The position numbers and the translations under genes were made by a program. Shown in pieces: positions 43,530 through 53,623 of a stretch of 64,000 bases of DNA; the first letter of the stretch is position 1; the number at the start of each line of letters is the position of its first letter. This DNA is from PXAP01 sp964520585 (GTDB lineage Bacteria; Bacteroidota; Bacteroidia; Bacteroidales; PUMT01): positions 15,056 to 79,055 of the forward strand of contig CAZFOO010000004.1 of the NCBI GenBank assembly GCA_964520585.1, in the 5' to 3' direction. The notes under the pieces are model-generated. The model did not search any database and had not been told where the DNA came from. It saw only the letters and a program-made list of their open reading frames with translations.

Positions 43530-46500
43530 CTACATCGTCCTGTTATACATCACCGTAAATTTTTTGATCTTTTCAGTCATGGTTGAGGGAACACCTAGAT
43601 CCTTTATTTTCCATGTCCAGTTGCCTCCGGAAGTTGATGGTGTATTCATTCTTGCCCCTTTACCAAGTCCCATATAATCCTGCATTGGTATAATAGCCGT
43701 TCTTGCGGGCGATGCGAAAGCCATCCTGATCATTTCCCAGTGTAGCTGAGATGAACCGATCTTTTTACCGGCATAATCCTGTAATCTCTGCTTGCCGGTT
43801 TTCCCGAGATCCCTGTCATACCATCCCCGAAGTGTATTATTGTCGTGTGTGCCGGTGTAAACCAGTGAATTTTTATTGTGATTATGCGGAGCATGAAGAT
43901 TGGTTGACATATTATGGTCAAAACCGAATTGCAATACCTGCATTCCGGGGAGTCCGAATTGATCCCTGAGGTCATAAACAGCCTGGTCGATATCACCAAG
44001 ATCTTCTGCCACAAAGGGCATGTTAGGAAATTTCTCCTTAAGTGCATTAAAGAACTCCACTCCGGGTCCCTTGGTCCATTTACCGTTAATGGCTGTTTTA
44101 TCTCCGGCGGGCACTTCCCAAAAAGCAGAAAAAGCTCTGAAATGATCCAGTCTCAGCAGGTCGAAAAATTCCATATTCCTTGCCAGTCTTTTCATCCACC
44201 AGTCATAACCGTAATCTTTCAGTCTTTGCCAGTTATAAACAGGCATATTCCATAGCTGACCATTACTGTCAAAATAATCCGGTGGTACACCGGCTACTGT
44301 TTTCATCTTACCGTCTTCCTGCAAATTAAAAAGATCCTGATTTGCCCATACATCTGCGCTGTCATAACTTACATAATATGGAATGTCTCCAAAAATCCTA
44401 ATGCCTTTTTCATTGGCATATTTCTTAAGGGTTCTCCATTGCCGGTCGAATATATACTGGTTAAATCTTTCCTGTGAAATAATATCGTCAAATTCATATT
44501 TTGCCGTTTTAAGAGTTTTCTCATCACGTTCCTTTACCTTCGCCGGCCATCTGTTCCACTCTTTTTTGCCGAAATGTTCCTTGTATGCCAGAAACAAAGT
44601 ATAATCATTCAGCCATTGTGATTCCCTGTCACAGAATTTTTCAAATTCGCTGTACAACCGGTGTCCCGTTTCTTTTCTTAATTTATTCCATGCTTTTTTA
44701 AGCAGATCCTCCCTGAAACGGGATGCTTTTCCATGATTAATTTTGCTGCTGTTGCGGAATTTGGCACTCTCCAGATCTGAATAATTGATCAGTCCTACGG
44801 TATAAAGATGCCAGGGACTGATCAGAGTGGTATTTCCTGCAAATGCCGAGGGTGATGAATAAGGAGACCATGACTGTGCCCTGGTAACCGGCGAAAGGGG
44901 CAGGGTTTGCCAGTATGTTTGGTAGTTCTGGCTTAGAAAATCAACAAACCGGAACGCCTCTTCTCCAAAGTCGCCGATCCCATACTTCCCCGGCAAGGAT
45001 GAAATATGAAGGAGTAAGCCACATTTCCTGTCCGAGGTTTTCTTTTTTCCCTTCAGAACTGCAACCGGTAGTCCGCCGAACAGATCAGAAACTTCCAGTT
45101 CTTCACTGCTTGATAAATTTTTACCGGTAAGAAGGTTCTTCCATTCTTCAGGCACACCCACTGGCGTTTTGATAAAGGTATCTTTCCATTTGACAGATGA
45201 GAAATATTCCCCATTTTTAGTGGAATTCATATTTCCGCTATTAAGGGGTAAAATGCACATTATCCATTGTTGCCTGTGTTTACGGATAAAGCCGAATACT
45301 TTGTCTTTATACTTACCTCCCGGTTCAACCGGAATATAGTCCCCGTACCTGAAGATATCCGGATTGTTCTTCCTTTCACGCAGCAGCAGGTGTGTTATCA
45401 ACTGTTTTATCCGCCCGTCAAAGGACTCTGAATAAAGATCACGGATTGTGACTTCGGGATCTGCTTCCCATTGCTGTATGCTTTTCAGCAATCCGTCATG
45501 TAGTGCATTGAAATCCACCGCCCTGCGGTTATCCGGGTCAACCAGACTCAGGTCCCATGTTTCCGTACCCCGGTAAATATCAGGCATTCCGGGGGCACAG
45601 CATTTAACAACAGTCTGTACAAGGGAATTAACTATGCCTCTCCAGACAAGTTTTCTGTGAAAAGAGGTAAATGAGTTAATAAAGAGATGGCGGGAATCAA
45701 GTATGGATCTGGCAAACTCAGTCACACCCTTTTCGTGTTTCTCATCAGGATCATCCCAGTTGCTTGTCTGCTTTGCTTCCCGTAGTGACTTGATCAGGTA
45801 ATCCTGAATCCGCCGGATATATTCTTCATCCACCTTTTCGCTGAAGGGAAAAGTCCCGGCCAGGGTCTGGTAAATAAAATATTCTTCATTAAGGGTAGGA
45901 GCGGGCAGGCCACCTTCATTGCTGTTCTTTTTGATATCCCGGTTAATTTCAATCCATGTTTTTACCATCATTTCCCATTCACCAGCCAAATCGCTTATTG
46001 CATTGAGTCTTGCCCTTACATCTTCACCCCGCTTGGTATCGTGGGTTGCGGTGCAGTTCATTGCAAGCGGAGTGTTTTGCAGGCGTACATTCATGGCATT
46101 ATGGAAATTTTCAACACTTATTCCACGTGCATCTAGCGCATCACCAACTTCATTATGAGCAATAAAGCAATTATACTGGTACATGGATGTATCCTCAACA
46201 CCTTTTGCCGTCAGGGGTCCGGTAAACTGCAGCAACCGCATGAAAAAATTGCCGAGAAGAGTGTTGAATTCGTCATCCCGCTTTTTGTCCACAAGTACAA
46301 TATCTCTTAAAATAGAGAGGCTATTTTTTATTCCGGGGTTTCGTCTGATAGCCTGTTTGAAAATCTCGACAGTTAATTCCCGCTGTTCTCCCTGCAAAGG
46401 GAATTCTCCGGGGTAAATACGGTAAACCGGGAAGGCCAGCATAAATTCTGCCAGGGCCTGTTTCATTGTTTCCGGCGATAAGCCCTTTTTCTCATCGTAT

Positions 46501-47807
46501 CCATCAAAACCTGTTTTTGCGTCATAATTCAAAAGCTTTTCCAGCCGACCGAAAAGATTATTGAGTTCACCCATCATATTGGCATATAGAATATGCTTTT
46601 TGTTATTATATACTAAGTCATCAGGATTATGATCTTCTCCCGTAAGGTTTTGATACAGCTTTAACAACCGGTTGTAATTTTTACCGGAAGTCATAAGGTT
46701 ATTGATAATTGCCAGAAAATCATAACCTGTTGTACCCTGCACGGGCCAGGTGGCTGGTATTTCCTCTCCACGCTCCAGTATCTTTTCAACAATAAGATAT
46801 GTGCTGTTGCCTGCCAGTGCTCTCAGATTATCGAGGTAGCCGCCCGGGTGATATAATCCGTCAATATGATCTACCCTGATGCCTGTAAGGTATCCTTCTG
46901 AAATCAGTTCACTGATTAAGTGATGATGTTTGTCAAATACAAGTCCATCTTCTATATTAATGCAAATAAGGTCATTTATGGTAAAGAACCGCCTGTAGTT
47001 TATCCTGTCAGAAGTATCTTTCCAGTGGCAGAGCTCGTATGTCTGGCTGGAAATGATCTTCTTAAGAAGAGCAGGGTTGCTGTTTATTCCGGTGAGAATG
47101 ACACCGGTGAAAGCCATGATGTGGTCATTGGTATTAAAAAGAACATCCAGTTCCTTTTTGATCTCTTCCCAATCTCCGTTAAGGAATTTAGCATCAGCCT
47201 TTTTGTTTGTCAGGTCATATTTTCCCCATATATGTCTGAATTCTTCGGGTGCTGTATCCAGATGAGGCTCGAATAATAATTTGAAGGAACCGAAATTTGC
47301 AGGATAAATATTATCGAAATATTTTATGGCAACGGCTCCCTTGTTCAGGCAGATCTGCAGATCGCGATTCAGTATAGCCTGCTCCTGATCAGTGCCAAGG
47401 AAAGGGGTCATCAATTTTTCATGTCCTTTGTTAACATCAGGTTCTATATCGAATATCTTAAAATGGGGTGAAGCAACTCCCTTTTCAAGAACATCCATAA
47501 TCCAGCCGTTACCGGGGTGGTAAGCCATATGATTAGGTACAATATCCTGGATCCATCCAATATTATTATCCTTCAGAGCTTGTACAATCCTGACGAAATC
47601 TTCGAAAGTACCCAGTTCAGGATTGATCATTCCGGGATCTGTAACGTCATATCCATGGTTGCTGCCTGGCACTGCTGCAAATACCGGCGAAGCATAAATA
47701 CTTCCTGTGCCAAGTAATTTCAGATAATCCAAATATTTCTCCAGATCATTTAAAGTAAATGACTTGCTGAACTGGAACCTGTAGCTTGAAACGGGATTAA
47801 ATACCAT
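43530..47807 (-). CDS. treY-malQ: Fused malto-oligosyltrehalose synthase and 4-alpha-glucanotransferase
   Basis: A 1425-residue two-enzyme protein. Residues 1 to about 880 are TreY (GH13), which turns the reducing end of maltodextrin into a trehalosyl end: DIVPNH (88-93), RVDHIDG with nucleophile Asp313, the acid Glu341 in IVEKIL, and ATHDTKRGED. From about 928 a full GH77 MalQ follows: LLLHISSLPGKYGIGDFG, LRLDHFRAF (Asp about 1221), VAEDLG (Glu about 1268) and YTGTHDNNT (Asp about 1322). MalQ can rebuild chains too short for TreY, so the fusion is sensible. It is the last gene of the trehalose operon. Confidence 0.92.
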   Translation of the reverse strand: MVFNPVSSYRFQFSKSFTLNDLEKYLDYLKLLGTGSIYASPVFAAVPGSNHGYDVTDPGMINPELGTFEDFVRIVQALKDNNIGWIQDIVPNHMAYHPGNGWIMDVLEKGVASPHFKIFDIEPDVNKGHEKLMTPFLGTDQEQAILNRDLQICLNKGAVAIKYFDNIYPANFGSFKLLFEPHLDTAPEEFRHIWGKYDLTNKKADAKFLNGDWEEIKKELDVLFNTNDHIMAFTGVILTGINSNPALLKKIISSQTYELCHWKDTSDRINYRRFFTINDLICINIEDGLVFDKHHHLISELISEGYLTGIRVDHIDGLYHPGGYLDNLRALAGNSTYLIVEKILERGEEIPATWPVQGTTGYDFLAIINNLMTSGKNYNRLLKLYQNLTGEDHNPDDLVYNNKKHILYANMMGELNNLFGRLEKLLNYDAKTGFDGYDEKKGLSPETMKQALAEFMLAFPVYRIYPGEFPLQGEQRELTVEIFKQAIRRNPGIKNSLSILRDIVLVDKKRDDEFNTLLGNFFMRLLQFTGPLTAKGVEDTSMYQYNCFIAHNEVGDALDARGISVENFHNAMNVRLQNTPLAMNCTATHDTKRGEDVRARLNAISDLAGEWEMMVKTWIEINRDIKKNSNEGGLPAPTLNEEYFIYQTLAGTFPFSEKVDEEYIRRIQDYLIKSLREAKQTSNWDDPDEKHEKGVTEFARSILDSRHLFINSFTSFHRKLVWRGIVNSLVQTVVKCCAPGMPDIYRGTETWDLSLVDPDNRRAVDFNALHDGLLKSIQQWEADPEVTIRDLYSESFDGRIKQLITHLLLRERKNNPDIFRYGDYIPVEPGGKYKDKVFGFIRKHRQQWIMCILPLNSGNMNSTKNGEYFSSVKWKDTFIKTPVGVPEEWKNLLTGKNLSSSEELEVSDLFGGLPVAVLKGKKKTSDRKCGLLLHISSLPGKYGIGDFGEEAFRFVDFLSQNYQTYWQTLPLSPVTRAQSWSPYSSPSAFAGNTTLISPWHLYTVGLINYSDLESAKFRNSSKINHGKASRFREDLLKKAWNKLRKETGHRLYSEFEKFCDRESQWLNDYTLFLAYKEHFGKKEWNRWPAKVKERDEKTLKTAKYEFDDIISQERFNQYIFDRQWRTLKKYANEKGIRIFGDIPYYVSYDSADVWANQDLFNLQEDGKMKTVAGVPPDYFDSNGQLWNMPVYNWQRLKDYGYDWWMKRLARNMEFFDLLRLDHFRAFSAFWEVPAGDKTAINGKWTKGPGVEFFNALKEKFPNMPFVAEDLGDIDQAVYDLRDQFGLPGMQVLQFGFDHNMSTNLHAPHNHNKNSLVYTGTHDNNTLRGWYDRDLGKTGKQRLQDYAGKKIGSSQLHWEMIRMAFASPARTAIIPMQDYMGLGKGARMNTPSTSGGNWTWKIKDLGVPSTMTEKIKKFTVMYNRTM

Positions 47808-47908
47808 AATTGTATTTTAGAGTTTGATTACCGGGTAAAAAAAATAAAGATCTCTGTAAAAAGGTTAAAAAATATCGTGCCGGATAGCTGCAGGGAAAAA
47901 GCAGTTGC

Positions 47909-49852
47909 CTATTCCCGGAATGGAGATAATATCATGATCGATCGTGGTTCCATATCCACCATACCGTCATGCCCGCCGAGTGAAGCAAATCCACTCACCG
48001 GTCCCCCCCAAAAAGTATGGGCAGAATAAAGAAGAATGGTGCACATAGCAGCGTTCTCATTGGCAACAGGCAATTTCAATGTCTCCTTTGAAAGGTTCAT
48101 GATAACTTTTAATTCACTGCAATCAACTTCAGAGTTACCTGGAGCAGCAGCAGAGTTGACATCCTTTAAATGCGGGTGTTCTTTAATGCTGTTACCGTAA
48201 GGCTCATATTCCCGGCTGGCTCCGATCCTTAAAATAATTGCATTACCTTCTCCTGCTTCAACTGCTGCTATATTATCTCTGATGCCCGGTTTAAGAGCAG
48301 GATGTGTTTTTTTCAGGTGGATCAGTTTTTTATAGAACTCCAGTAGCTTCTCCTTCTTTTCATTACCCTGGAAATCCCATCTTAGCTTAGATCTGTCAAA
48401 CGTATCTTCAGATTGTGCGTCGGGAGGTCCTTCGCTACTCATGAATTCACTGAATTCATTTTTCCGCCCTTCCCTTACTGCATTAATAAGCTCCTTGTCG
48501 CCGTGACTGGTAAAATAGAGAAAAGGGGCATCTTCACCATATTCTTCGCCCATGAACAGCATTGGGATAAAAGGACTGACAAACATAGCTCCGGCCATCA
48601 GTTTTAGAGATTCAAAATCCACCAGGGAACTCGATCTCTCACCAAGCATTCTGTTACCCACCTGGTCATGGTTCTGTGTAAAAACAACAAATCTGTATCC
48701 GGGAAATCCAAGTGTTGAACTCCCGAAAGTTCTTTTCCTGTAAGCGGAATACTTCCCGTTATAAACATAAGCTTCATTAAATGACTCCACCACATGGGAG
48801 GTGGAGCCAAAATCGGAGTAATAACCCTCACGTTCGCCTGTCAGTCTGGCATGCAGTGCATGATGAAATTCATCGCACCACTGATTGTCAAGTCCCACCC
48901 CTCCTTCATTTAACGGAGTAATGTATTTAACATCATTCAGGTCACATTCACCCACCAGAAAATGCTGTTTCCCGGTGCGCATATTCAGGTCTTCCACATA
49001 TCCTGCCAGTTCAGCAAGAAAATGTACTGTCCCCAGATCTTTTATTGCATGAACGGCATCGATCCTGAGTCCGTCGACACCAAAATCCCTCAGCCACATC
49101 AGGGCATTTTCAATAAAATACCTGCGCACTCCATCGCACCAGGCATCATCGAAATTTATTGCACTGCCCCATGGAGTCTGGTATTTATCCGTAAAATATG
49201 GTCCGGCAACTGAAAGGTAGTTACCTTCAGGTCCAAGATGGTTGTATACAACATCCAGAATTACTGCGATATTCTTTTTATGGCAGGCGACAATAAGTTC
49301 AGCCAGTCCGGCATAACCACCATAAGAATGTTGCACAGCAAACGGGTATACTCCATCATAACCCCAGTTGCGGGATCCGGGGAAGGCGTTTACCGGCATC
49401 AGTTCGATAGTGTTAATACCCAGACCGGCAAGGTAGTCAAGCTTCCTGATTATGCCTTCAAAGGTTCCTTCCGGTGAAAAGGTTCCGGTATGAAGCTCGT
49501 ATATTATAAGATCTTCAGCAGAAATGCCTTTCCAGCCGGATACACTCTGACGGGAATATCGGGTATCTATAACTTCGGAAGGTGCATGAACTCCATCAGG
49601 CTGGGAAAGTGAAGCCGGATCAGGAATTTTCCTGTCATTATTGATTACAACCATGTAGCGGTCCCCGACCCCTACTTCAGGCAATACTCCCTCCCAATAT
49701 CCGTAATCAGTTTTTTCAAGCGGGAAAAATCCTTTACCTGTAATTTCAATACCTGCTTTTTCAGCGAAAGGTGACCATAATAACATTCTGGCATTACCTT
49801 CCGGAAGAAACGTCATGCCAAGCTCCCTTTTTTCAGTTTTTGCTTTCAGCAT
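47909..49852 (-). CDS. treZ: Malto-oligosyltrehalose trehalohydrolase TreZ
   Basis: A 647-residue GH13 enzyme that releases trehalose from the trehalosyl end made by TreY. The N-terminal beta domain (residues 1-90) precedes the barrel: DVVYNHLGPEGNY, VDGLRIDAVHAI with its nucleophile Asp, LVGECDLND, and FTQNHDQVGNR. YELHTGTFSPEGTFEGI is characteristic of TreZ. It sits 101 bp ahead of the TreY-MalQ gene on the same strand. Length is slightly above average owing to the C-terminal region. Confidence 0.95.
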   Translation of the reverse strand: MLKAKTEKRELGMTFLPEGNARMLLWSPFAEKAGIEITGKGFFPLEKTDYGYWEGVLPEVGVGDRYMVVINNDRKIPDPASLSQPDGVHAPSEVIDTRYSRQSVSGWKGISAEDLIIYELHTGTFSPEGTFEGIIRKLDYLAGLGINTIELMPVNAFPGSRNWGYDGVYPFAVQHSYGGYAGLAELIVACHKKNIAVILDVVYNHLGPEGNYLSVAGPYFTDKYQTPWGSAINFDDAWCDGVRRYFIENALMWLRDFGVDGLRIDAVHAIKDLGTVHFLAELAGYVEDLNMRTGKQHFLVGECDLNDVKYITPLNEGGVGLDNQWCDEFHHALHARLTGEREGYYSDFGSTSHVVESFNEAYVYNGKYSAYRKRTFGSSTLGFPGYRFVVFTQNHDQVGNRMLGERSSSLVDFESLKLMAGAMFVSPFIPMLFMGEEYGEDAPFLYFTSHGDKELINAVREGRKNEFSEFMSSEGPPDAQSEDTFDRSKLRWDFQGNEKKEKLLEFYKKLIHLKKTHPALKPGIRDNIAAVEAGEGNAIILRIGASREYEPYGNSIKEHPHLKDVNSAAAPGNSEVDCSELKVIMNLSKETLKLPVANENAAMCTILLYSAHTFWGGPVSGFASLGGHDGMVDMEPRSIMILSPFRE

Positions 49853-49949
49853 TACTAGTAAGTTAGGCTTGCTTTATAAATATTCTTGAATTTTAGAGTA
49901 CAAAAGTCAAGCCATTAAGACTGGTTCTCTATGGTATACTCCAGCAGAA

Positions 49950-52139
49950 CTAACGAACTTTCCTCAATATATAATTTGTCACCTTCTCTGTAACCGTCTG
50001 TTCATTATCCTCTGTTACATGTTTCAGCAGAACAACCGATCTTCCTTCTACATATACTTTATCATTCGCTTTGAATTCATTTATTCCCTCCTCTGAAACA
50101 AAACCATCGTGTGTATCAATAACCCTTTTCCATGGATTTCCATATTCTTTACCGGGAAGTTTGAATGTCACTCTATCGTGGTTACCATTGAACATAAGAT
50201 AGAAGCTGTCGTCGAATATTTTGTTGCCCAGTTCATCCCTGTGATGTATCCCTTCTCCTGAAAGAAATATTCCAAGCGATTTAGCGTATGATTTATGCCA
50301 GTCCTCCACACTCATGGTTTCCCCTTCCGGAAGGAACCATTCTATATCCTTTACTTTTTTCCCTTTTATTTGTTCGTCTTTGAACCATTTGAACCTGCAA
50401 AATGCTGGATGGTTAAGCCTGAAATCTATCAGGCCGGATACGAAATTCATGAGATCCTCATCCTTGTTTTCCCAGTCAATCCAGGTCAATTCATTATCGT
50501 GGCAATAGGTATTATTATTACCTTTCTTAGTTCGCCAGAGTTCATCACCTGCAACCAGCATGGGAATGCCCTGCGAAAGAAAAAGAGTGGAAAGGAAGTT
50601 CCTAACCTGCTTTTTTCTCAGGGCAATAATTTTTTTGTCACCGGTTTCCCCTTCCACTCCACAGTTCCATGACCTGTTATGGTTCTCGCCATCCCTGTTA
50701 TCCTCTTTATTGGCTTCATTGTGCTTTTCATTATATGAAACAAGATCCCTGAGGGTGAAACCATCATGAGCAGTTATAAAATTTATACTGGCAACCGGTC
50801 TTCGCCAGTCATCCGAATAAAGATCGGAGCTCCCGGTTATTCGGTTGGCAAACTCAGGGAGCATCTCATCTTCACCCCTCCAGAATTCACGCATGGAATC
50901 CCTGTAGCGGCCATTCCATTCCAACCAGCCTGCCGGGAAATTCCCCACCTGATATCCATTCTCCCCGATATCCCATGGCTCGGCAATCAGCTTGACCTGA
51001 GACAATATTGGATCCTGATGAAGAACGTCGAAGAAAGAACCCCATTTATCCACATCGCTAAATTCTCTGGCCAGTGCTGTAGCCAGGTCGAAGCGGAAAC
51101 CGTCTACATGCATTTCCAGCACCCAGTAGCGAAGGCTGTCCATAATTAATCTCAGGATAGTAGGGTGAACAGAATTCATCGTATTACCGGTACCGGTATA
51201 ATCCATGTAGAATCTCTTGTCATCCTCTACCAGTCTGTAGAAAGAAGCATTATCAATACCCCGGAAGCTAACCGTTGGCCCCATTTGGTTCCCCTCACCC
51301 GTATGATTGTAAACAACATCCAGGATAACCTCTATCCCTGCCTTGTGCATCTCTTTAACCATATTCTTGAATTCGATGACCTGTGACTGACCCTGGTGGC
51401 CGGAAGCAGAATAGGCGTAGTGCGGGGCAAAAAAATTAATACTGTTATATCCCCAGTAGTTGGTAAGTCCGTTATCGATCAGGTGTTTATCGTTAATGAA
51501 CTGGTGCACCGGCATCAGCTCGATTGCATTTACGCCCAGGAATTTAAGATATTTTATAGTTTCAGGATGTGCCAGACCTGCATAGGTGCCTCTTATTTCC
51601 TCAGGTATCTTCGGAAAGCGTTTAGTGAAGCCCTTCACATGTAGTTCATAGATCACAGTTTTATTCAGGGGAATTCTAAGCTGCGTATCCATTTCCCAGT
51701 CATATGCTTCATCAATCACTACGCATTTTGGGACAAACGGACTACTGTCAGTTTCGTCAAAGGAAAGATCTTCATCCTCATGACCTATTTTATATCCAAA
51801 CAGTGAATTGTCCCATTCTCCACTACCATTAAGAGCCTTGGCATAAGGATCGATCAGTAATTTGTTGGGATTAAACCGGTGCCCGTTTCCTGGTTCATAA
51901 GGACCGTGAACGCGATAACCGTATAATTGTCCGGGTTTTAATCCCGGAATATATACATGCCAATTGTTGTGGGTCCTTTCTTTTACTTCTATGCGGTGTG
52001 TTTCATTTCCTTCTTCATCGTAAAGGCAAAGATCTACACCACTTGCATTTTCTGAGAAAAGTGAAAAATTTACTCCTTTATAATCATATTTTGAGCCCAG
52101 GGGATAAGGTTTTCCGGGCCATGGTTCAATTTTATTCAT
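49950..52139 (-). CDS. glgX: Glycogen debranching enzyme GlgX/TreX
   Basis: A 729-residue isoamylase-type GH13 debranching enzyme that cuts alpha-1,6 branches of glycogen to give linear maltodextrin. The N-terminal CBM48-like domain (WPGKPYPLGSKYDYKGVNFSLF and GYRVHGPYEPGNGHRFNPNK) precedes the barrel with DVVYNHTGEGN, VDGFRFDLATAL (nucleophile Asp), LIAEPWDIG and FITAHDGFTLRD. I chose ATG 52139 (MNKIEPWPG); a further-upstream start adds eight residues. Clustering with TreZ and TreY marks it as TreX in function, supplying their substrate. Confidence 0.94.
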   Translation of the reverse strand: MNKIEPWPGKPYPLGSKYDYKGVNFSLFSENASGVDLCLYDEEGNETHRIEVKERTHNNWHVYIPGLKPGQLYGYRVHGPYEPGNGHRFNPNKLLIDPYAKALNGSGEWDNSLFGYKIGHEDEDLSFDETDSSPFVPKCVVIDEAYDWEMDTQLRIPLNKTVIYELHVKGFTKRFPKIPEEIRGTYAGLAHPETIKYLKFLGVNAIELMPVHQFINDKHLIDNGLTNYWGYNSINFFAPHYAYSASGHQGQSQVIEFKNMVKEMHKAGIEVILDVVYNHTGEGNQMGPTVSFRGIDNASFYRLVEDDKRFYMDYTGTGNTMNSVHPTILRLIMDSLRYWVLEMHVDGFRFDLATALAREFSDVDKWGSFFDVLHQDPILSQVKLIAEPWDIGENGYQVGNFPAGWLEWNGRYRDSMREFWRGEDEMLPEFANRITGSSDLYSDDWRRPVASINFITAHDGFTLRDLVSYNEKHNEANKEDNRDGENHNRSWNCGVEGETGDKKIIALRKKQVRNFLSTLFLSQGIPMLVAGDELWRTKKGNNNTYCHDNELTWIDWENKDEDLMNFVSGLIDFRLNHPAFCRFKWFKDEQIKGKKVKDIEWFLPEGETMSVEDWHKSYAKSLGIFLSGEGIHHRDELGNKIFDDSFYLMFNGNHDRVTFKLPGKEYGNPWKRVIDTHDGFVSEEGINEFKANDKVYVEGRSVVLLKHVTEDNEQTVTEKVTNYILRKVR

Positions 52140-52190
52140 AAATAAATTTTTACAAATATACATTAAATTTTTTCAGTCAAAATAAGCAGA

Positions 52191-52290
52191 GACGGATGAA
52201 AAAATTTAATGTTAAAGTGCAGCGGTTCCTCCTGTAAGTCAAGATTTTGTAATTTATTGACGAAATTTTGACTTCTTGTTTTTTACAGGA
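52191..52290 (+). repeat. Dispersed intergenic repeat B, copy 2
   Basis: Aligns without gaps to 4671-4770 with 81 of 100 bases identical. It lies between the start of glgX and the end of the DJ-1-like gene. A further partial copy (GTTCCTCCTGTAAG and following AT-rich sequence) is at 58880-58935. Confidence 0.75.
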
Positions 52291-52319
52291 TAAATAACCA
52301 TTAAATTGTTGCAGGTTGC

Positions 52320-52976
52320 TTACATCCCTGGCTGGGGTGGCAGTACTGTTTCCACATAGTCATCAAACTCTTCAATTACCGCTTCTGATATTGCCACGCT
52401 GAAAGAATCCAGGTCATCCGGGACTCTTGATGTGATAAGATTATCATCTATTACCAGTTCCTCATCCCTGTACTCAGCACCGGCTTCTTCAATTTCTTCC
52501 TTTATGCTGCTTACACCTGTAATAGTCCTTCCTTCTAAAACATCTGCCGTTACAAGTACCTGTGGTCCGTGACAAATTGCTGCAGTAATTTTACCGTCTT
52601 CAAAGAATTCGGTCACAAAATCTACAATATCTGCATCTTCTCTTAGCACTGAAGGAGCTTTGCCCCCGGGTATTATCAAAGCCTCAAACTCATCTCTTGA
52701 AACGTCATTTACCGTACGTTCTATACCTATGGTAAAATCACTGTTATATGCAGTTACCGGTCCTATTTCAGGCCCTATTACAGTAACATCAATGCCCTGA
52801 TTCGTAAGATATCCGTATGGCATGTAGGCTTCTCCATCATGAAACCCTTCTGCAACCAGTATGGCTACATGAGGTCTTCTATCTATTGTAAGTTCTTCAG
52901 CTGGATCCTGGGGGCACCCCGAAAGGATTAACATCATACCCACCAATGGAATTATTCTTAGCATTAATTTCTTCAT
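52320..52976 (-). CDS. DJ-1/PfpI-family lipoprotein
   Basis: A 218-residue protein with a lipobox (LSGC, Cys21), then a DJ-1/PfpI (class I amidotransferase-like) domain. VAILVAEGFHDGEAYMPYGYL and ALIIPGGKAPSVLRED mark the fold, and the nucleophile-elbow cysteine is in AAICHGPQVL. The C-terminal part is acidic (residues 185-218). Family members are glyoxalases, deglycases or chaperones; the role here is unknown. Attachment to a membrane is uncommon. I chose ATG 52976 (MKKLMLRII), since it gives a normal lipoprotein signal. Confidence 0.82.
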   Translation of the reverse strand: MKKLMLRIIPLVGMMLILSGCPQDPAEELTIDRRPHVAILVAEGFHDGEAYMPYGYLTNQGIDVTVIGPEIGPVTAYNSDFTIGIERTVNDVSRDEFEALIIPGGKAPSVLREDADIVDFVTEFFEDGKITAAICHGPQVLVTADVLEGRTITGVSSIKEEIEEAGAEYRDEELVIDDNLITSRVPDDLDSFSVAISEAVIEEFDDYVETVLPPQPGM

Positions 52977-53524
52977 GGTATTTGGTTTTATGGTTATAGA
53001 CATTTTATTTTTAATATATATTTAGTTACGGTACTTCTTATTCTGGTAATGAAAAAACTATGCCATTAGGCAGCATTGCAACATCTTTAAAATTTTAAAT
53101 TCAGCCTGAGGCATTATGCTGACTGAAATAGTGTTTTTCCTGGTAAACCTGACGGGGATTGATAATGTCATGGCTGGTGTTTTGTTAGTCCGTTATAAAT
53201 TTCTTGTTCACAGCAGGCATGTGATAATTAATTATGATGGGATAATATTTTTTTGTGGAATTATTCTACAATCCTTGTCATATGTTCTACATAATAAACC
53301 GGATTAATCTAAAAAAACAACTACGGCATTGCTGGTATGAAAACACCTCTGAAATATATTTTCCGCTTTGATCATTACAGCTTCATTGTATTTGAGGCTT
53401 GGCAATGTCAATAGTATTCTCTGCATATGCCTGGCTTTTATAATTAATATATCTGCATAAGTTTATATTTTTAATGTAATATAATTTAACTTTGTTGGAA
53501 ATAGTTGACTTTCAAAGTTCAATT
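52977..53524. other. 548-bp gene-free gap
   Basis: AT-rich DNA between the DJ-1-like gene and the small frame ahead of the tocopherol-cyclase-like gene. A 63-codon frame (53116-53307) shows no protein-family features. I see no hairpin terminator or consensus promoter. Confidence 0.4.
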
Positions 53525-53623
53525 ATGATTGAGTTATTTGATAAACCTAGCAGTCCTGCAGTTTCATACTGTGTCAAAAAAGAGGACCCTGAGAATTACA
53601 TAATCTATTTTCACAAGAAGTGA
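53525..53623 (+). CDS. Possible 32-residue peptide coupled to the tocopherol-cyclase-like gene
   Basis: ATG 53525 begins a 32-codon frame (starting MIELFDKPSSPAVSYCVKKE) that ends in TGA at 53621-53623; the next gene's ATG shares the final A (TGATG). This is typical of translational re-initiation. Charged and aromatic residues are mixed, unlike a random leader. It could be a real small protein or an upstream regulatory frame; no family is recognised. Confidence 0.35.
   Translation: MIELFDKPSSPAVSYCVKKEDPENYIIYFHKK

Noticed and set aside
53116..53307. 63-codon frame in the gap after the DJ-1-like gene
   Set aside because: AT-rich codons, mixed hydrophobic content and no family pattern; likely chance.
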